From assembly GCF_001701025.1 (NCBI RefSeq), contig NZ_CP016793.1:1984001-2048000 (forward strand): a DNA stretch of 64,000 nt, given 5' to 3'. Positions 18,669 to 28,337 of the stretch are shown one piece after another. How positions within the stretch are numbered: position 1 is the stretch's first letter; each line of letters opens with the position of its first letter. Position numbers and translations under genes: made by a program. This DNA comes from Lentzea guizhouensis. Its GTDB lineage: Bacteria; Actinomycetota; Actinomycetes; Mycobacteriales; Pseudonocardiaceae. The notes beneath the pieces were generated by a model. That model saw only the letters and a program-made list of their open reading frames with translations, ran no database searches and was not told where the DNA came from.

Positions 18669-21130
18669 TGGAACTGAAGATCCCGGACCTGTGTCTGGTG
18701 GTGCTGGTCGGCGCCTCCGGATCGGGCAAGTCCACGTTCGCCCGCAGGCACTTCCTGCCCACGCAGGTGCTGTCCAGCGACTACTTCCGCGGTCTCGTGT
18801 CCGATGACGAGAACGACCAGTCGGCGTCCGCGGCGGCGTTCGACGTGCTGCACTACGTCGCCTCGAAGCGGTTGGAGGCCGGCAAGGTCACCGTAGTCGA
18901 CGCGACCAACGTGCAGCCGCGCGACCGGGCGGCGCTGGTCGAGGTCGCGAGGAAGGCGAACGTGCTGCCGGTCGCGATCGTGCTGGACACGCCGACCGAC
19001 GTCTGCCTGCGGCGCAACGCCACCCGTCCCGACCGCGACTTCGGCGCGCACGTCGTGAAGCGGCACCGGGCGGCGTTGCAGAAGTCGTTGAAGCACCTCG
19101 GCAAGGAGGGCTTCAAGCGCGTGCACGTGCTGCGTTCGGAGTCCGATGTGGACACCGCGACCATCGTGTACGAGCGGCTGCTCAACGACCTGCGGCACGA
19201 GACCGGCCCGTTCGACGTGATCGGGGACGTGCACGGCTGCCGCGCCGAGCTGGAGGAGCTGCTCGTCGAGCTGGGCTACGCGCTGGTCCGCGACTCCGAC
19301 GGCCGTGCGGTCGACGCGGTCCCGCCTGGTGCTCGCAAGGCCGTGTTCGTCGGCGACCTGGTCGACCGCGGCCCGGACACGCCCGGCGTGCTGCGGCTCG
19401 TGATGGGCATGGTCGCGGCCGGCCACGCCCTGAGCGTGCGCGGAAACCACGAGGAGAAGCTGGTCCGGGCGTTGCGCGGGCACAAGGTGACGGTCCGGCA
19501 CGGGCTGGAGAAGTCGCTGGAGCAGCTCGCGCTGGAGACGCCGGAGTTCCGCCTGGCCGCGCAGAAGTTCTGCGACGGCCTGATCGCGCACTACGTGCTG
19601 GACGACGGCAACCTCGTGGTGGCGCACGCGGGTCTGCCCGAGCGCTACCACGGCCGCGCGTCGGCGAAGGTGCGCAGCTTCGCGCTGTACGGCGACACGA
19701 CCGGCGAGACCGACGAGTACGGCCTGCCGGTGCGGCTGCCGTGGGCGAACGACTACCGCGGCTCCGCCATGGTGCTGTACGGCCACGTGCTCGTGCCGGA
19801 AGCCGAGTGGGTCAACAACACGATGTGCCTGGAAACCGGTGTGGTGTTCGGCGGCAAGCTGACCGCGTTGCGCTACCCGGAGAAGGAGCTCGTCTCGGTC
19901 AAGGCGCACGAGGTCTGGTACGCCAACGACCGCCCGTTCCCCTCCCCCGCCGCCGAACGCGAGCCGGACGTGCTGTCGCTCACCGACGTCACCGGCACGC
20001 GCCGGATCGACACGTCGGTGATGGGCGCAGTGACCGTGCGCGCGGAGCAGTCGGCGTCGGCGCTGGAGGTGATGAGCCGGTTCGCGATCGACCCGCACGA
20101 CCTGCTGTACCTGCCGCCGACGATGGCACCGACGGCGACCTCGCAGCGCGACGACGTGCTGGAGCACCCGTCCGACGCGTTCGCGGAGTACCGCGCGGCC
20201 GGTGTCGCGCAGGTGATCTGCGAGGAGAAGCACATGGGCTCGCGCGCGGTGTTGCTGGTGCGCAGGGAGGGCGGCGCGATCTACACGCGCACCGGCCGGG
20301 CGTTCTTCGACGGCGCGCTGGGCGAGGAGCTGCTCGACCGGGTGCGCGAGGGCGTGCGTCCGCTGTTCGCCGAGCTCGCCACCGACTGGCTGCTGATCGA
20401 CGCCGAGCTGATGCCGTGGAACGCCAAGGCCTCCGGTCTGATCCGCGAGCAGTACGCGGCGGTGGGCGCGGCAGCCCTGGGCGCCTTGCCGGTGGCGGTG
20501 TCGGCGTTGGAGACGGCTGTTTCCCGGGGTGTCGACGTCGGCGAACTGCTGGCGCGCACGTCCCGTCGTGCCGCGAACGCTCAGGCGTACCAGGAGGCCT
20601 ACTCGCGGTACTGCTGGCCGACCGATGGCCTGGAGGGCGTGCGGATCGCACCGTTCCAGCTGCTGGCGGCGGCCGGGCAGACGTTCCACGACCGCTCACA
20701 CCTGTGGCACCTGGAGAAGCTGGGTTCGCTGGACGGTTTCCAGCAGACGCGGCACCTAGTGGTCGACACGACCGACGAGGCCTCGGTGGCTCGCGGCGTC
20801 GAGTGGTGGGAATCGCTGACGGCAGATGGCGGCGAGGGCATGGTGGTGAAGCCGCTGGCGAACCTGGCCAAGCGGGTGCAGCCGGGCGTGAAGGTGCGCG
20901 GGCGTGAGTACCTGCGGATCATCTACGGCCCGGACTACACCGAGCCGGCCAACCTGGCGCGGCTGCGCAAGCGGAGCCTCGGCCGCAAGCGCGGGCTCGC
21001 TCTGCGCGAGTACGCCCTGGGCATCGAGGCGCTGGAACGGCTGGCGCGCGGCGAACCGTTGTGGCGCGTGCACGAATGCGTCTTCGGCGTGCTGGCCCTC
21101 GAGTCGGAACCGGTGGACCCACGACTGTGA
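18668..21130 (+). CDS. pnkp: Polynucleotide kinase-phosphatase-ligase Pnkp
   Basis: The 820-residue protein has all three bacterial Pnkp modules. The N-terminal kinase has Walker A GASGSGKST (15-23). The central binuclear metallophosphoesterase has GDVHGC (about 186), GDLVDRGP (about 228) and RGNHEE (about 258). The C-terminal ligase-like adenylyltransferase has EEKHMGSRAV near residue 518, with the nucleotidyl Lys in KHMG, and GMVVKP near 725. Pnkp heals 2',3'-cyclic phosphate and 5'-OH ends and, as a heterotetramer with Hen1, ligates cut RNA. Start ATG 18668 overlaps the hen1 stop; its stop overlaps the next gene as GTGA. Confidence 0.95.
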   Translation: MELKIPDLCLVVLVGASGSGKSTFARRHFLPTQVLSSDYFRGLVSDDENDQSASAAAFDVLHYVASKRLEAGKVTVVDATNVQPRDRAALVEVARKANVLPVAIVLDTPTDVCLRRNATRPDRDFGAHVVKRHRAALQKSLKHLGKEGFKRVHVLRSESDVDTATIVYERLLNDLRHETGPFDVIGDVHGCRAELEELLVELGYALVRDSDGRAVDAVPPGARKAVFVGDLVDRGPDTPGVLRLVMGMVAAGHALSVRGNHEEKLVRALRGHKVTVRHGLEKSLEQLALETPEFRLAAQKFCDGLIAHYVLDDGNLVVAHAGLPERYHGRASAKVRSFALYGDTTGETDEYGLPVRLPWANDYRGSAMVLYGHVLVPEAEWVNNTMCLETGVVFGGKLTALRYPEKELVSVKAHEVWYANDRPFPSPAAEREPDVLSLTDVTGTRRIDTSVMGAVTVRAEQSASALEVMSRFAIDPHDLLYLPPTMAPTATSQRDDVLEHPSDAFAEYRAAGVAQVICEEKHMGSRAVLLVRREGGAIYTRTGRAFFDGALGEELLDRVREGVRPLFAELATDWLLIDAELMPWNAKASGLIREQYAAVGAAALGALPVAVSALETAVSRGVDVGELLARTSRRAANAQAYQEAYSRYCWPTDGLEGVRIAPFQLLAAAGQTFHDRSHLWHLEKLGSLDGFQQTRHLVVDTTDEASVARGVEWWESLTADGGEGMVVKPLANLAKRVQPGVKVRGREYLRIIYGPDYTEPANLARLRKRSLGRKRGLALREYALGIEALERLARGEPLWRVHECVFGVLALESEPVDPRL

Positions 21131-21741
21131 TCCTGGAAGCTGTGGTGGGGTCGCACGCCTACGGGCTGGCGACCCCGTCGTCCGATGTGGACAGACGAGG
21201 CGTGTACGTCGCTCCGACGGAGGCGTTCTGGCGTTTCGAGAAGCCGCCGACGTCGGTCGAGGGACCTTCCGACGAGCAGCTCAGCTGGGAGGTGGAGCAC
21301 TTCTGCCGGCTCGGGCTGAAGTCGAACCCGACGGTGCTGGAGACGCTCGTGAGCCCGCTGGTGGAGGTGTGCACGCCGCTCGGGGAGGAGCTACGAGCCT
21401 TGTTGCCCGCTTTTCTCTCGCGATACGCCGTGCGCGCGTACACCCGCGCCACGGAGATGCAGCTCTCCCGCGCGGGACGCAATCTCAAGCCGAAGCAGCT
21501 CATGCACGTCGTGCGGTTGCGGTTGGTCGGGTTGCACCTGATGCGCACGGGTGTTTTGGACATCACGGCGGATCGGTCGCTGCTCGCCATCCGGAGCGGT
21601 GAGATGCCGTGGAACGAGGCGGTGGCGTGGGCCCATCGGCTGGGCGAGGAACTGAACAACGCGGACGGCCCGTTGCCGGAGGACCCGGACCGGGCCCGCG
21701 TCGAGGACTGGCTGGTGTCGGTGCGCAGGAGGTCGTTGTGA
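21127..21741 (+). CDS. Predicted nucleotidyltransferase, first of a pair (COG3541-like)
   Basis: The 204-residue protein starts at GTG 21127 inside the pnkp stop. The polymerase-beta-fold signature VVGSHAYGLATPSSDVDRRG (6-25) gives the GS...D.D metal-binding pattern, with a candidate third carboxylate in LSWEVEHF near 55. The C-terminal helical part contains KPKQLMHVVRLRLVGLHLM. Such proteins are predicted to add nucleotides to RNA ends or to other substrates. Their presence inside Hen1-Pnkp operons suggests end repair, for example restoring lost nucleotides. That role is inferred from context. It overlaps the next gene by 4 bp. Confidence 0.85.
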   Translation: MILEAVVGSHAYGLATPSSDVDRRGVYVAPTEAFWRFEKPPTSVEGPSDEQLSWEVEHFCRLGLKSNPTVLETLVSPLVEVCTPLGEELRALLPAFLSRYAVRAYTRATEMQLSRAGRNLKPKQLMHVVRLRLVGLHLMRTGVLDITADRSLLAIRSGEMPWNEAVAWAHRLGEELNNADGPLPEDPDRARVEDWLVSVRRRSL

Positions 21742-22508
21742 GTCTTGAGGTCCCTGACCTGAGCGAGGTCGTCGCCGAGCAGTCGCACGGCCTGTTGTTC
21801 GCGACGGTGTCCGGCGCACACCTGTACGGGTTCCCGTCGCGGGACTCGGACGTCGACCTGCGTGGTGTGCACGTCCTGCCGCTCACGGAGGTCGTCGGGT
21901 TGAAGCACGGTCCCGAGACCAAGGAGCGGATGTGGGTGCGGGACGGAGTGGAGATCGACCTCGTCACTCACGACGTGCAGAAGTTCTGCCGTCTGCTCAC
22001 GCGCCCCAACGGTTACGTGCTCGAACAGCTGCTCTCACCGCTTGTGGTGCACACGACAGACGGCCACCGTCAGCTCGTTGAGCTGGCCACGGGGTGCTTG
22101 ACATCACGGCACGCGCACCACTACGGCGGGTTCGCGACGACGCAGTGGCGGCTGTTCGAGAAGACCGGCGAGATCAAGCCGCTGCTGTACACGTTCCGGG
22201 CGCTGCTGACCGGGGTGCACCTGATGCGCAGCGGTGAGGTGGTCGCCCACCTGCCGACGTTGCTGGAGAAGCTCGACGGGCCGGAGTACCTGGGGCCGCT
22301 GGTCGAGGCCAAGGTGCTCGGGGAGCACCGGGCGCTGGCGGGGGTGGACGCGCGGCCGGCGCCAGAGCGGCTGGAGGCCGATCTGGCGCACTGGCACGAG
22401 GAGCTGCAGCGGGCGCGGGAGAGCAGTGAGCTGCCTCACGAGCCGCCCGCGTTCGACGAGGTGCACGACTTCGTCATCCGCACGCGGCTCGGCCAGGTCG
22501 GCGGCTAG
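21738..22508 (+). CDS. Predicted nucleotidyltransferase, second of a pair (COG3541-like)
   Basis: The 256-residue protein starts at GTG 21738 with a strong AGGAGG seven bases upstream. The signature GAHLYGFPSRDSDVDLRG is at about 28-45 and a third acidic site VEIDLVTHDVQKF at about 73-85. It is homologous to the preceding gene but longer and clearly diverged, so the pair is an old duplication. The C terminus is helical with EPPAFDEVHDFVIRTRL. It is the last gene of the RNA-repair operon and overlaps a convergent membrane-protein gene by 4 bp. Confidence 0.85.
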   Translation: MSLEVPDLSEVVAEQSHGLLFATVSGAHLYGFPSRDSDVDLRGVHVLPLTEVVGLKHGPETKERMWVRDGVEIDLVTHDVQKFCRLLTRPNGYVLEQLLSPLVVHTTDGHRQLVELATGCLTSRHAHHYGGFATTQWRLFEKTGEIKPLLYTFRALLTGVHLMRSGEVVAHLPTLLEKLDGPEYLGPLVEAKVLGEHRALAGVDARPAPERLEADLAHWHEELQRARESSELPHEPPAFDEVHDFVIRTRLGQVGG

Positions 22509-22768
22509 TCCTTCTTCTTCGGCGACTCGGCCGGTGCCGAGGTGCCCGCCGCGCTCTCCGCCGGCTCGTCGAACGACGCCGGCAGCTTCTTCAGGTGCTT
22601 GTTCATCGAGCGCACCAGGAAGAACACCGCGATGAAGAACAGCACGAGCAGGACGAGGCCGACCGGGGAGGACTTGCCGAAGTCCTCCCCCTGGCCACCC
22701 TTGTCGTCGTTCGTGTTCGACGGCTGCTGAACAGCGACGATCGCAACCGTGTCGGTCCAGGGGTTCAC
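22505..22768 (-). CDS. Small single-pass membrane protein next to mca
   Basis: The 87-residue protein has one transmembrane helix (VGLVLLVLFFIAVFFLV, about 36-52) followed by a basic MNKHLKKLP stretch and an acidic/Ala-rich tail ending in PKKKD. It lies 2 bp downstream of mca on the same strand. The M. tuberculosis counterpart by position is Rv1083, also an uncharacterised membrane protein beside mca. No function can be assigned. Confidence 0.75.
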   Translation of the reverse strand: MNPWTDTVAIVAVQQPSNTNDDKGGQGEDFGKSSPVGLVLLVLFFIAVFFLVRSMNKHLKKLPASFDEPAESAAGTSAPAESPKKKD

Positions 22769-22770
22769 CC

Positions 22771-23640
22771 CTAGACCTTAACTCCGGCGAACAGGTCGTC
22801 CTCTGGCAGCGTCGAGTCGACCAGTGAGCGGACGAGCTCGTACTCCTCGGTCGGCCACACCTCGACCTGGATGTCCATCGGGATGGCGAACCAGCGGCTG
22901 GTCGGGTCGATCTGGGTGGCGTGGGCCTTGAGGGCCTCGTCGCGGACGTCGAAGTACTTGGAGCACTCGACGCGGGTGGTGACGCGGTCCATCACGTCCG
23001 GGCGGTTGGCGTCCCAGTTCGCGAGCCACTCGGTGTAGGGCGACTCCAGGCCGCGGGCCTCCAGGGCTTCGTGGAACGCCATCAGCTTGGCGCGGGAGAA
23101 GCCGTGTGAGTAGTAGACCTTCTGCGTCTCCCAGGGCTTGCCCAGCGAAGGGTCGAACGAGGGGTCGGCGGCCGCGTCGATCGCGGCCATCGAGATCTCG
23201 TGCGTGCGGATGTGGTCGGGGTGCGGGTAGCCGCCGTTCTCGTCGTAGGTGACGATCACGTGCGGGCGGAAGTCGCGGATCGCCTCGACCAGTGACGGGA
23301 CGGACTCCTCCAGCGGCACGAGGGCGAAGCAGCCCTCCGGCAGCGGTGGCAGCGGGTCGCCCTCCGGCAGCCCGGAGTCCTTGAAGCCCAGCCAGCGGTG
23401 CTGGATGCCCAGGATCTTGGCCGCGTTGGCCATCTCCTCGCGGCGGACCTCGATGATGTTCTCGAGCACGTCCGGCTTGTCCATCGCCGGGTTGAGAATG
23501 CTGCCCGCACCACCGTCGGTGCAGGTCACGACCATCACGTCGTGCCCTTCCGCGATGTAGCGGGCCATCGTGGCCGCGCCTTTGCTCGACTCGTCGTCGG
23601 GATGTGCGTGCACTGCCATAAGGCGCAGCTTGTCGGCCAT
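22771..23640 (-). CDS. mca: Mycothiol S-conjugate amidase
   Basis: The 289-residue length matches mycobacterial Mca (288). ATG 23640 is preceded by AGGAGG. The zinc-binding motif AVHAHPDDESSKGA is at about 8-21, and the third ligand lies in YPHPDHIRTHEIS at about 141-153. The tail TEEYELVRSLVDS, with the nearby EDDLFAGV ending, is typical of Mca rather than MshB. Mca cleaves mycothiol-toxin conjugates to a mercapturic acid and GlcN-Ins, so this organism uses mycothiol. It is divergent from the DUF4307 gene. Confidence 0.95.
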   Translation of the reverse strand: MADKLRLMAVHAHPDDESSKGAATMARYIAEGHDVMVVTCTDGGAGSILNPAMDKPDVLENIIEVRREEMANAAKILGIQHRWLGFKDSGLPEGDPLPPLPEGCFALVPLEESVPSLVEAIRDFRPHVIVTYDENGGYPHPDHIRTHEISMAAIDAAADPSFDPSLGKPWETQKVYYSHGFSRAKLMAFHEALEARGLESPYTEWLANWDANRPDVMDRVTTRVECSKYFDVRDEALKAHATQIDPTSRWFAIPMDIQVEVWPTEEYELVRSLVDSTLPEDDLFAGVKV

Positions 23641-23736
23641 GACCCCCGTGGTCCTCCTGTGTGAACGGTCCTGCGACACTCATCAACTGAACGTCGGGCA
23701 CCATTGTTCCCCAGAGGCTTGAGGAGGCGCGGGGTA

Positions 23737-24159
23737 GTGGCACAGCGCGCCCTCCCGGAAGGCCGGTACGGCAGGAGCACCCGCAAGAAGCTGCCCTGGT
23801 GGGCGCGGGTGGCGTTACTCGCCGTAGCCGTGGGGGTGGGTGCGGTCGTCGCGATCGTGGGTTACCGGAATCTCGGCACAAAACCGATCGAGGCCGAACA
23901 GACGGCGTTCCAGATCCTCGACAGCGAGCGGGTAGAGGTCACATTCCAGGTTTCCCGAGATCAACCTGAGCGGCCGGCCGTGTGCATCATTCGGGCCCGG
24001 TCCAAGGACGGGGACGAAGCGGGCCGGCGTGAAGTTCTGGTCCCGCCCGGTAATTCGACCGTTGTCGAGACAACAGTTGTTCGCGGGTCGAAGCCGCCGG
24101 TCACCGGCGAAGTCTTCGGCTGCTCCTACCAGGTTCCCGCCTACTTGTCCACGAGCTAG
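23737..24159 (+). CDS. DUF4307 membrane protein
   Basis: The 140-residue protein starts at GTG 23737, with AGGAGG about ten bases upstream. A short basic N terminus with [13 protein letters not shown] is followed by one transmembrane helix (about 28-49). The remainder is an extracytoplasmic beta-rich domain with [18 protein letters not shown] and a second Cys in [10 protein letters not shown], probably a disulfide. The family always seems to sit near mca and greA in actinobacteria (Rv1081c in M. tuberculosis). Function is unknown. Confidence 0.85.
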   Translation: MAQRALPEGRYGRSTRKKLPWWARVALLAVAVGVGAVVAIVGYRNLGTKPIEAEQTAFQILDSERVEVTFQVSRDQPERPAVCIIRARSKDGDEAGRREVLVPPGNSTVVETTVVRGSKPPVTGEVFGCSYQVPAYLSTS

Positions 24160-24231
24160 CGGCCAAGCGGGTGATCTGCGGTTTAAACGGCGAGATGCGG
24201 AACAAATCGCCGTCGCTGAGCGTTGTCTCCG

Positions 24232-24240
24232 TGTTACTAT
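24232..24240 (+). promoter_or_regulatory. Extended -10 promoter upstream of greA
   Basis: TGTTACTAT at 24232-24240 is an extended -10 element (TGn plus TACTAT). No good -35 lies at 16-18 bp, which is common for extended -10 promoters. A start would fall near 24247, only about 30 bases before a terminator hairpin. Confidence 0.55.
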
Positions 24241-24251
24241 TGCAGCTCAAG

Positions 24252-24278
24252 CACGGCCCCGGCGCGGGCCGTGTTTTT
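24252..24278 (+). terminator. Intrinsic terminator/attenuator in the greA leader
   Basis: An 8-bp GC stem (24252-24259 with 24266-24273) is followed directly by five T. This is a textbook intrinsic terminator, unusual in such high-GC DNA. It lies between the DUF4307 gene and greA, 75 bp before the greA start, so it could end the upstream transcript or attenuate greA. Confidence 0.8.
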
Positions 24279-24352
24279 CCGTTCCGAGCCCCAGGCCCGG
24301 GAACTATCTGGTGCACACGCATGCGCCGGAGCAAGACGAGGAGTTGGTGACC

Positions 24353-24841
24353 GTGAGCGACACCCAGGTGACCTGGCTGACCCAGGAGGCCTACGACCGG
24401 CTCAAGGCTGAGCTGGACGAACTGATCGCGTACCGCCCGGTCATGGCTGCCGAGATCAACGCTCGTCGCGAAGAGGGCGACCTCCGCGAGAACGGCGGCT
24501 ACCACGCGGCTCGCGAGGAGCAGGGCAAGCAGGAGGCGCGCATCCGCCAGCTGCACGAGCTGCTCCAGGCCGCGAAGGTCGGCGAGGCTCCCACCACGAA
24601 GGGTGTCGCGGCACCGGGCACGGTGCTCACGATCCGCTACGAGGGCGACGACGAGACCGAGACCTTCCTGCTGGCGACGCGGGAAGAGGGCGCGCACGGC
24701 GAGATGGAGGTCTACTCCCCGTCCTCGCCGCTCGGCAAGGCGCTGAACGGCTCGAAGGACGGCGAGACCGTCGAGTACGAGCTGCCCAACGGCAAGCTCC
24801 AGAAGGTCACGCTGATCTCCGCCGTTCCCTACGCTGGCTGA
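24353..24841 (+). CDS. greA: Transcript cleavage factor GreA
   Basis: The 162-residue length is typical. GTG 24353 was chosen because [17 protein letters not shown] aligns with mycobacterial GreA; GTG 24347 is in frame too. The N-terminal coiled coil contains [20 protein letters not shown] (about 40-59), whose tip Asp and Glu stimulate RNA polymerase cleavage. The C-terminal FKBP-like domain contains [11 protein letters not shown] and VEYELPNGK. GreA rescues backtracked RNA polymerase. A promoter and terminator hairpin in the leader suggest autoregulation or attenuation. Confidence 0.96.
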   Translation: MSDTQVTWLTQEAYDRLKAELDELIAYRPVMAAEINARREEGDLRENGGYHAAREEQGKQEARIRQLHELLQAAKVGEAPTTKGVAAPGTVLTIRYEGDDETETFLLATREEGAHGEMEVYSPSSPLGKALNGSKDGETVEYELPNGKLQKVTLISAVPYAG

Positions 24842-24878
24842 CGTCAGCTTTCTTCGAACGTGTTCGGGCAATGACACA

Positions 24879-24902
24879 GGGCGGTCACCTCGGTGGCCGC
24901 CC
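24879..24902. terminator. Hairpin between greA and lrp-type gene
   Basis: An imperfect 11-bp stem (24879-24889 with 24892-24902, one G-T pair) overlaps the 3' end of the convergent regulator gene. It can terminate greA. Confidence 0.6.
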
Positions 24903-25403
24903 CTCTGTCTTCTTCACGCGTTCCAGGAGCGGCCGCACACGGGGCGGCACCGGCGTGGAGAGCGCGATCGACGTGGACAGCCGGCGCACGTGCGGCACGT
25001 CGACGATGTGGTCGACCACGCGCTGCAGGTCCGCGTTGGACCGCGCGACCATCCGCACGAAGAGGTCGCCCTGCCCGGTCGTCGCGTGCACCTCGCACAC
25101 CTCGCTGATGGCGGCCAGGCCCTCGCACACCTCCTGCCGCCGGCCCTGCGCGATCTCGACGGTCGCGAACGCGGTCAGGCCGTAGCCCATCGCCCCGAGG
25201 TCGAGCGCGGGCGGGAAGCCGGTGAGCACGCCGCGGTCCGTCAGCCTGTCCAGCCTGGCCTGCACGGTGCCGCGCGCGACGCCGAGCCGCCGGGAGCATT
25301 CGAGGACGCCGAGGCGGGGCTCGTCGGTGAGGAGCAGCAGCAGCCGTGCGTCCAGTTCGTCGACGGTCTGGTCAGAGTGCTCACTCTGCTGGTCTTCGGG
25401 CAT
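24885..25403 (-). CDS. Lrp/AsnC-family transcriptional regulator
   Basis: The 172-residue protein has an N-terminal HTH (LDARLLLLLTDEPRLGVLE, recognition helix near LGVARGTVQARLDRL at about 41-55) and a C-terminal RAM ligand-binding domain (GYGLTAFATVEI to HVRRLSTSIAL). It is divergent from hppD with 74 bp between starts, so it likely regulates tyrosine catabolism in response to an amino acid. The intergenic region contains AT-rich TTGCGCAGCAAAATTG-like elements suited to Lrp binding. The specific ligand is not determined. Confidence 0.92.
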   Translation of the reverse strand: MPEDQQSEHSDQTVDELDARLLLLLTDEPRLGVLECSRRLGVARGTVQARLDRLTDRGVLTGFPPALDLGAMGYGLTAFATVEIAQGRRQEVCEGLAAISEVCEVHATTGQGDLFVRMVARSNADLQRVVDHIVDVPHVRRLSTSIALSTPVPPRVRPLLERVKKTEGRPPR

Positions 25404-25435
25404 GCATCACTGTACAAATTGCGCAGCAAAATTGA

Positions 25436-26659
<1,224 letters not shown>

Positions 26660-26713
26660 TGCGCGTTCCCCGGTAGGCTGCCTCACAGGGGACTCACATC
26701 GTGGGGAGGTGGC

Positions 26714-26962
26714 ATGGCACTCGTACGACGCGTGGCCGCGGTCATTCCGCTGGTCGGAGCCGTGACCACGGCTGCGGCACTGACCGGCGCGGCGTTCCTG
26801 ACCGTGGCCCACGCCGGCTGCGACGAGGCCGGCCGCTTCGTCCGCACGGGCGAGTCGATCGAGTTCGTCGGCGGCTGCGTGAACGGCGCCGACCTGCCGG
26901 CGGCTCCCACAGCCGAGGTTGCGGACAACGTGGACAGGTTCGGCGGCTCGAAGAAGCCGTGA
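26714..26962 (+). CDS. Small secreted protein with two cysteines
   Basis: The 82-residue protein is preceded by GGGGAGGTGGC at the ATG. A signal peptide (AAVIPLVGAVTTAAALTGAA, cleavage near AHA) leaves a 48-residue mature part with Cys in AGCDEAGRF and GGCVNGADL, probably disulfide-linked. The composition is acidic, with a C-terminal GGSKKP. The family is not recognised. It stands alone between hppD and a strong terminator and may be co-transcribed with hppD (54 bp gap). Confidence 0.72.
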   Translation: MALVRRVAAVIPLVGAVTTAAALTGAAFLTVAHAGCDEAGRFVRTGESIEFVGGCVNGADLPAAPTAEVADNVDRFGGSKKP

Positions 26963-26976
26963 CGCAGAAGCTGTGA

Positions 26977-27018
26977 AACGACGAAAGGCCCTCCCACCTG
27001 GGAGGGCCTTTCGTCGTT
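26977..27018. terminator. Strong hairpin between secreted-protein gene and metB
   Basis: A perfect 20-bp stem pairs 26977-26996 with 26999-27018, ending TTTCGTCGTT. It is placed between convergent genes. Confidence 0.88.
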
Positions 27019-27092
27019 GCGCGGGTGCACGCGGGGAGCTTTCGTTCACCAGGAGCGCGCGAAAGGGCCCCGCGTGCGGTCCGGGTGACGGC

Positions 27093-28238
27093 TCAGCCGA
27101 GGGCTTCGAGGAGGTCGGCCACCAGGTCGTCGCCGGACTCGATGCCGACGGAGACACGCACGAGGTCGGCCGGCACCTCCAGCATCGAGCCCGCGGTCGA
27201 GGCGTGCGTCATCTTGCCGGGGTGCTCGATCAGCGACTCGACGCCGCCGAGCGACTCCGCCAGGGTGAAGAGCTTGGTGCGGGCGCACACCGCGAGTGCC
27301 GCCTCCTCGCCGCCCTCGACGAGGAACGAGACCATGCCGCCGAAGCGGCGCATCTGCTTGGCCGCCACCGCGTGACCGGGGTGCGCCTCCAGGCCCGGGT
27401 AGATGACCTTCTTCACCCTCGGGTGGCGCAGCAGGGCCTCGGCGACCAGCTCGGCGTTGTCGGAGTGCTTCTCCATGCGCAGTTCGAGGGTCTTGAGGCC
27501 GCGCAGGGTCAGGTAGGCGTCGAACGGGCCCGGGACCGCGCCCGCGCCGTTCTGCAGGAAGCCGAAGGCCGCGTCGGTCTCCTCGTCGGAGGTGACGAGG
27601 GCGCCGCCCACGACGTCGGAGTGGCCGCCGACGTACTTCGTGGTCGAGTGCAGGACCACGTCAGCGCCGAGCTCCAGCGGGGTCTGCAGGGCCGGGGACG
27701 CGAAGGTGTTGTCCACCACCAGCTTGGCGCCCGCGGAGTGGGTGACCGAGGCGATCGCGGCGATGTCGCCGACGTTCAGCAGCGGGTTGGTCGGCGTCTC
27801 GATCCACACGAGCTTCGTCGCCGGGGTGATCGCGGCGCGGATGGCGTCCACGTCGGAGACCGGGGCCGGCGAGTGGGTGATGCCCCACTGCGAGAAGACC
27901 TTGTCGATCAACCGGAACGTGCCGCCGTAGGCGTCGTTCGGGATGACGATGTGGTCGCCGGGCTTGAGGAACGCGCGCAGCGCCGTGTCGGTCGCACCCA
28001 TGCCGGAGGAGAACGCACGGCCGTAGCGGCCGCGTTCCAGAGAGGCGAGGGCGGTCTCCAGCGCACGGCGGGTCGGGTTGCCGGTGCGCGAGTACTCGAA
28101 GCCCTGGCGCAGCCCACCGACGCCGTCCTGGGCGTACGTCGACGTCGCGTAGATGGGCACGTTCACCGCACCCGTGGTCGGGTCCGGGTCCTGGCCGGCG
28201 TGGATCGCCCTGGTCGCGAAGCCGTATGGGGTGCTCAT
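27093..28238 (-). CDS. metB: Cystathionine gamma-synthase (Cys/Met metabolism PLP enzyme)
   Basis: The 381-residue protein is a standard-length Cys/Met PLP enzyme. ATRAIHAGQDPDP is at about 8-20, PLP-binding SSGMGATDTALRA at about 76-88, and the Schiff-base Lys in LHSTTKYVGGHSD at about 196-208. The C-terminal SLGGVESLIEHPG is typical. It joins O-succinyl- or O-acetylhomoserine to cysteine in transsulfuration. Proximity to cbs (29566) supports a role in reverse or forward transsulfuration; cystathionine gamma-lyase activity is a real alternative, since actinobacterial MetB enzymes are often bifunctional. Confidence 0.92.
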   Translation of the reverse strand: MSTPYGFATRAIHAGQDPDPTTGAVNVPIYATSTYAQDGVGGLRQGFEYSRTGNPTRRALETALASLERGRYGRAFSSGMGATDTALRAFLKPGDHIVIPNDAYGGTFRLIDKVFSQWGITHSPAPVSDVDAIRAAITPATKLVWIETPTNPLLNVGDIAAIASVTHSAGAKLVVDNTFASPALQTPLELGADVVLHSTTKYVGGHSDVVGGALVTSDEETDAAFGFLQNGAGAVPGPFDAYLTLRGLKTLELRMEKHSDNAELVAEALLRHPRVKKVIYPGLEAHPGHAVAAKQMRRFGGMVSFLVEGGEEAALAVCARTKLFTLAESLGGVESLIEHPGKMTHASTAGSMLEVPADLVRVSVGIESGDDLVADLLEALG

Positions 28239-28293
28239 GTCCGAAGGGTACTCACCCGTCTGGCCGCCGACCGGCAGGAGTGCGGAAACGAAA

Positions 28294-28322
28294 CGGCCCC
28301 CGGTCGTGAAGACCGGGGGCCG
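28294..28322. terminator. Hairpin after RDD-protein gene
   Basis: A perfect 12-bp GC-rich stem pairs 28294-28305 with 28311-28322 around a 5-base loop. It follows the minus-strand RDD gene and precedes metB, whose own promoter must lie just beyond. Confidence 0.85.
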
Positions 28323-28337
28323 CGCCGTCGAAGCGTC

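Noticed and set aside
18575..20689. Minus-strand open frame of 704 codons opposite pnkp
   Set aside because: pnkp has three complete catalytic domains on the plus strand; the antisense frame has none.
15299..22768. Mobile-element borders around the RNA-repair operon
   Set aside because: No flanking repeats, integrase or tRNA were found; codon use is like the surroundings.
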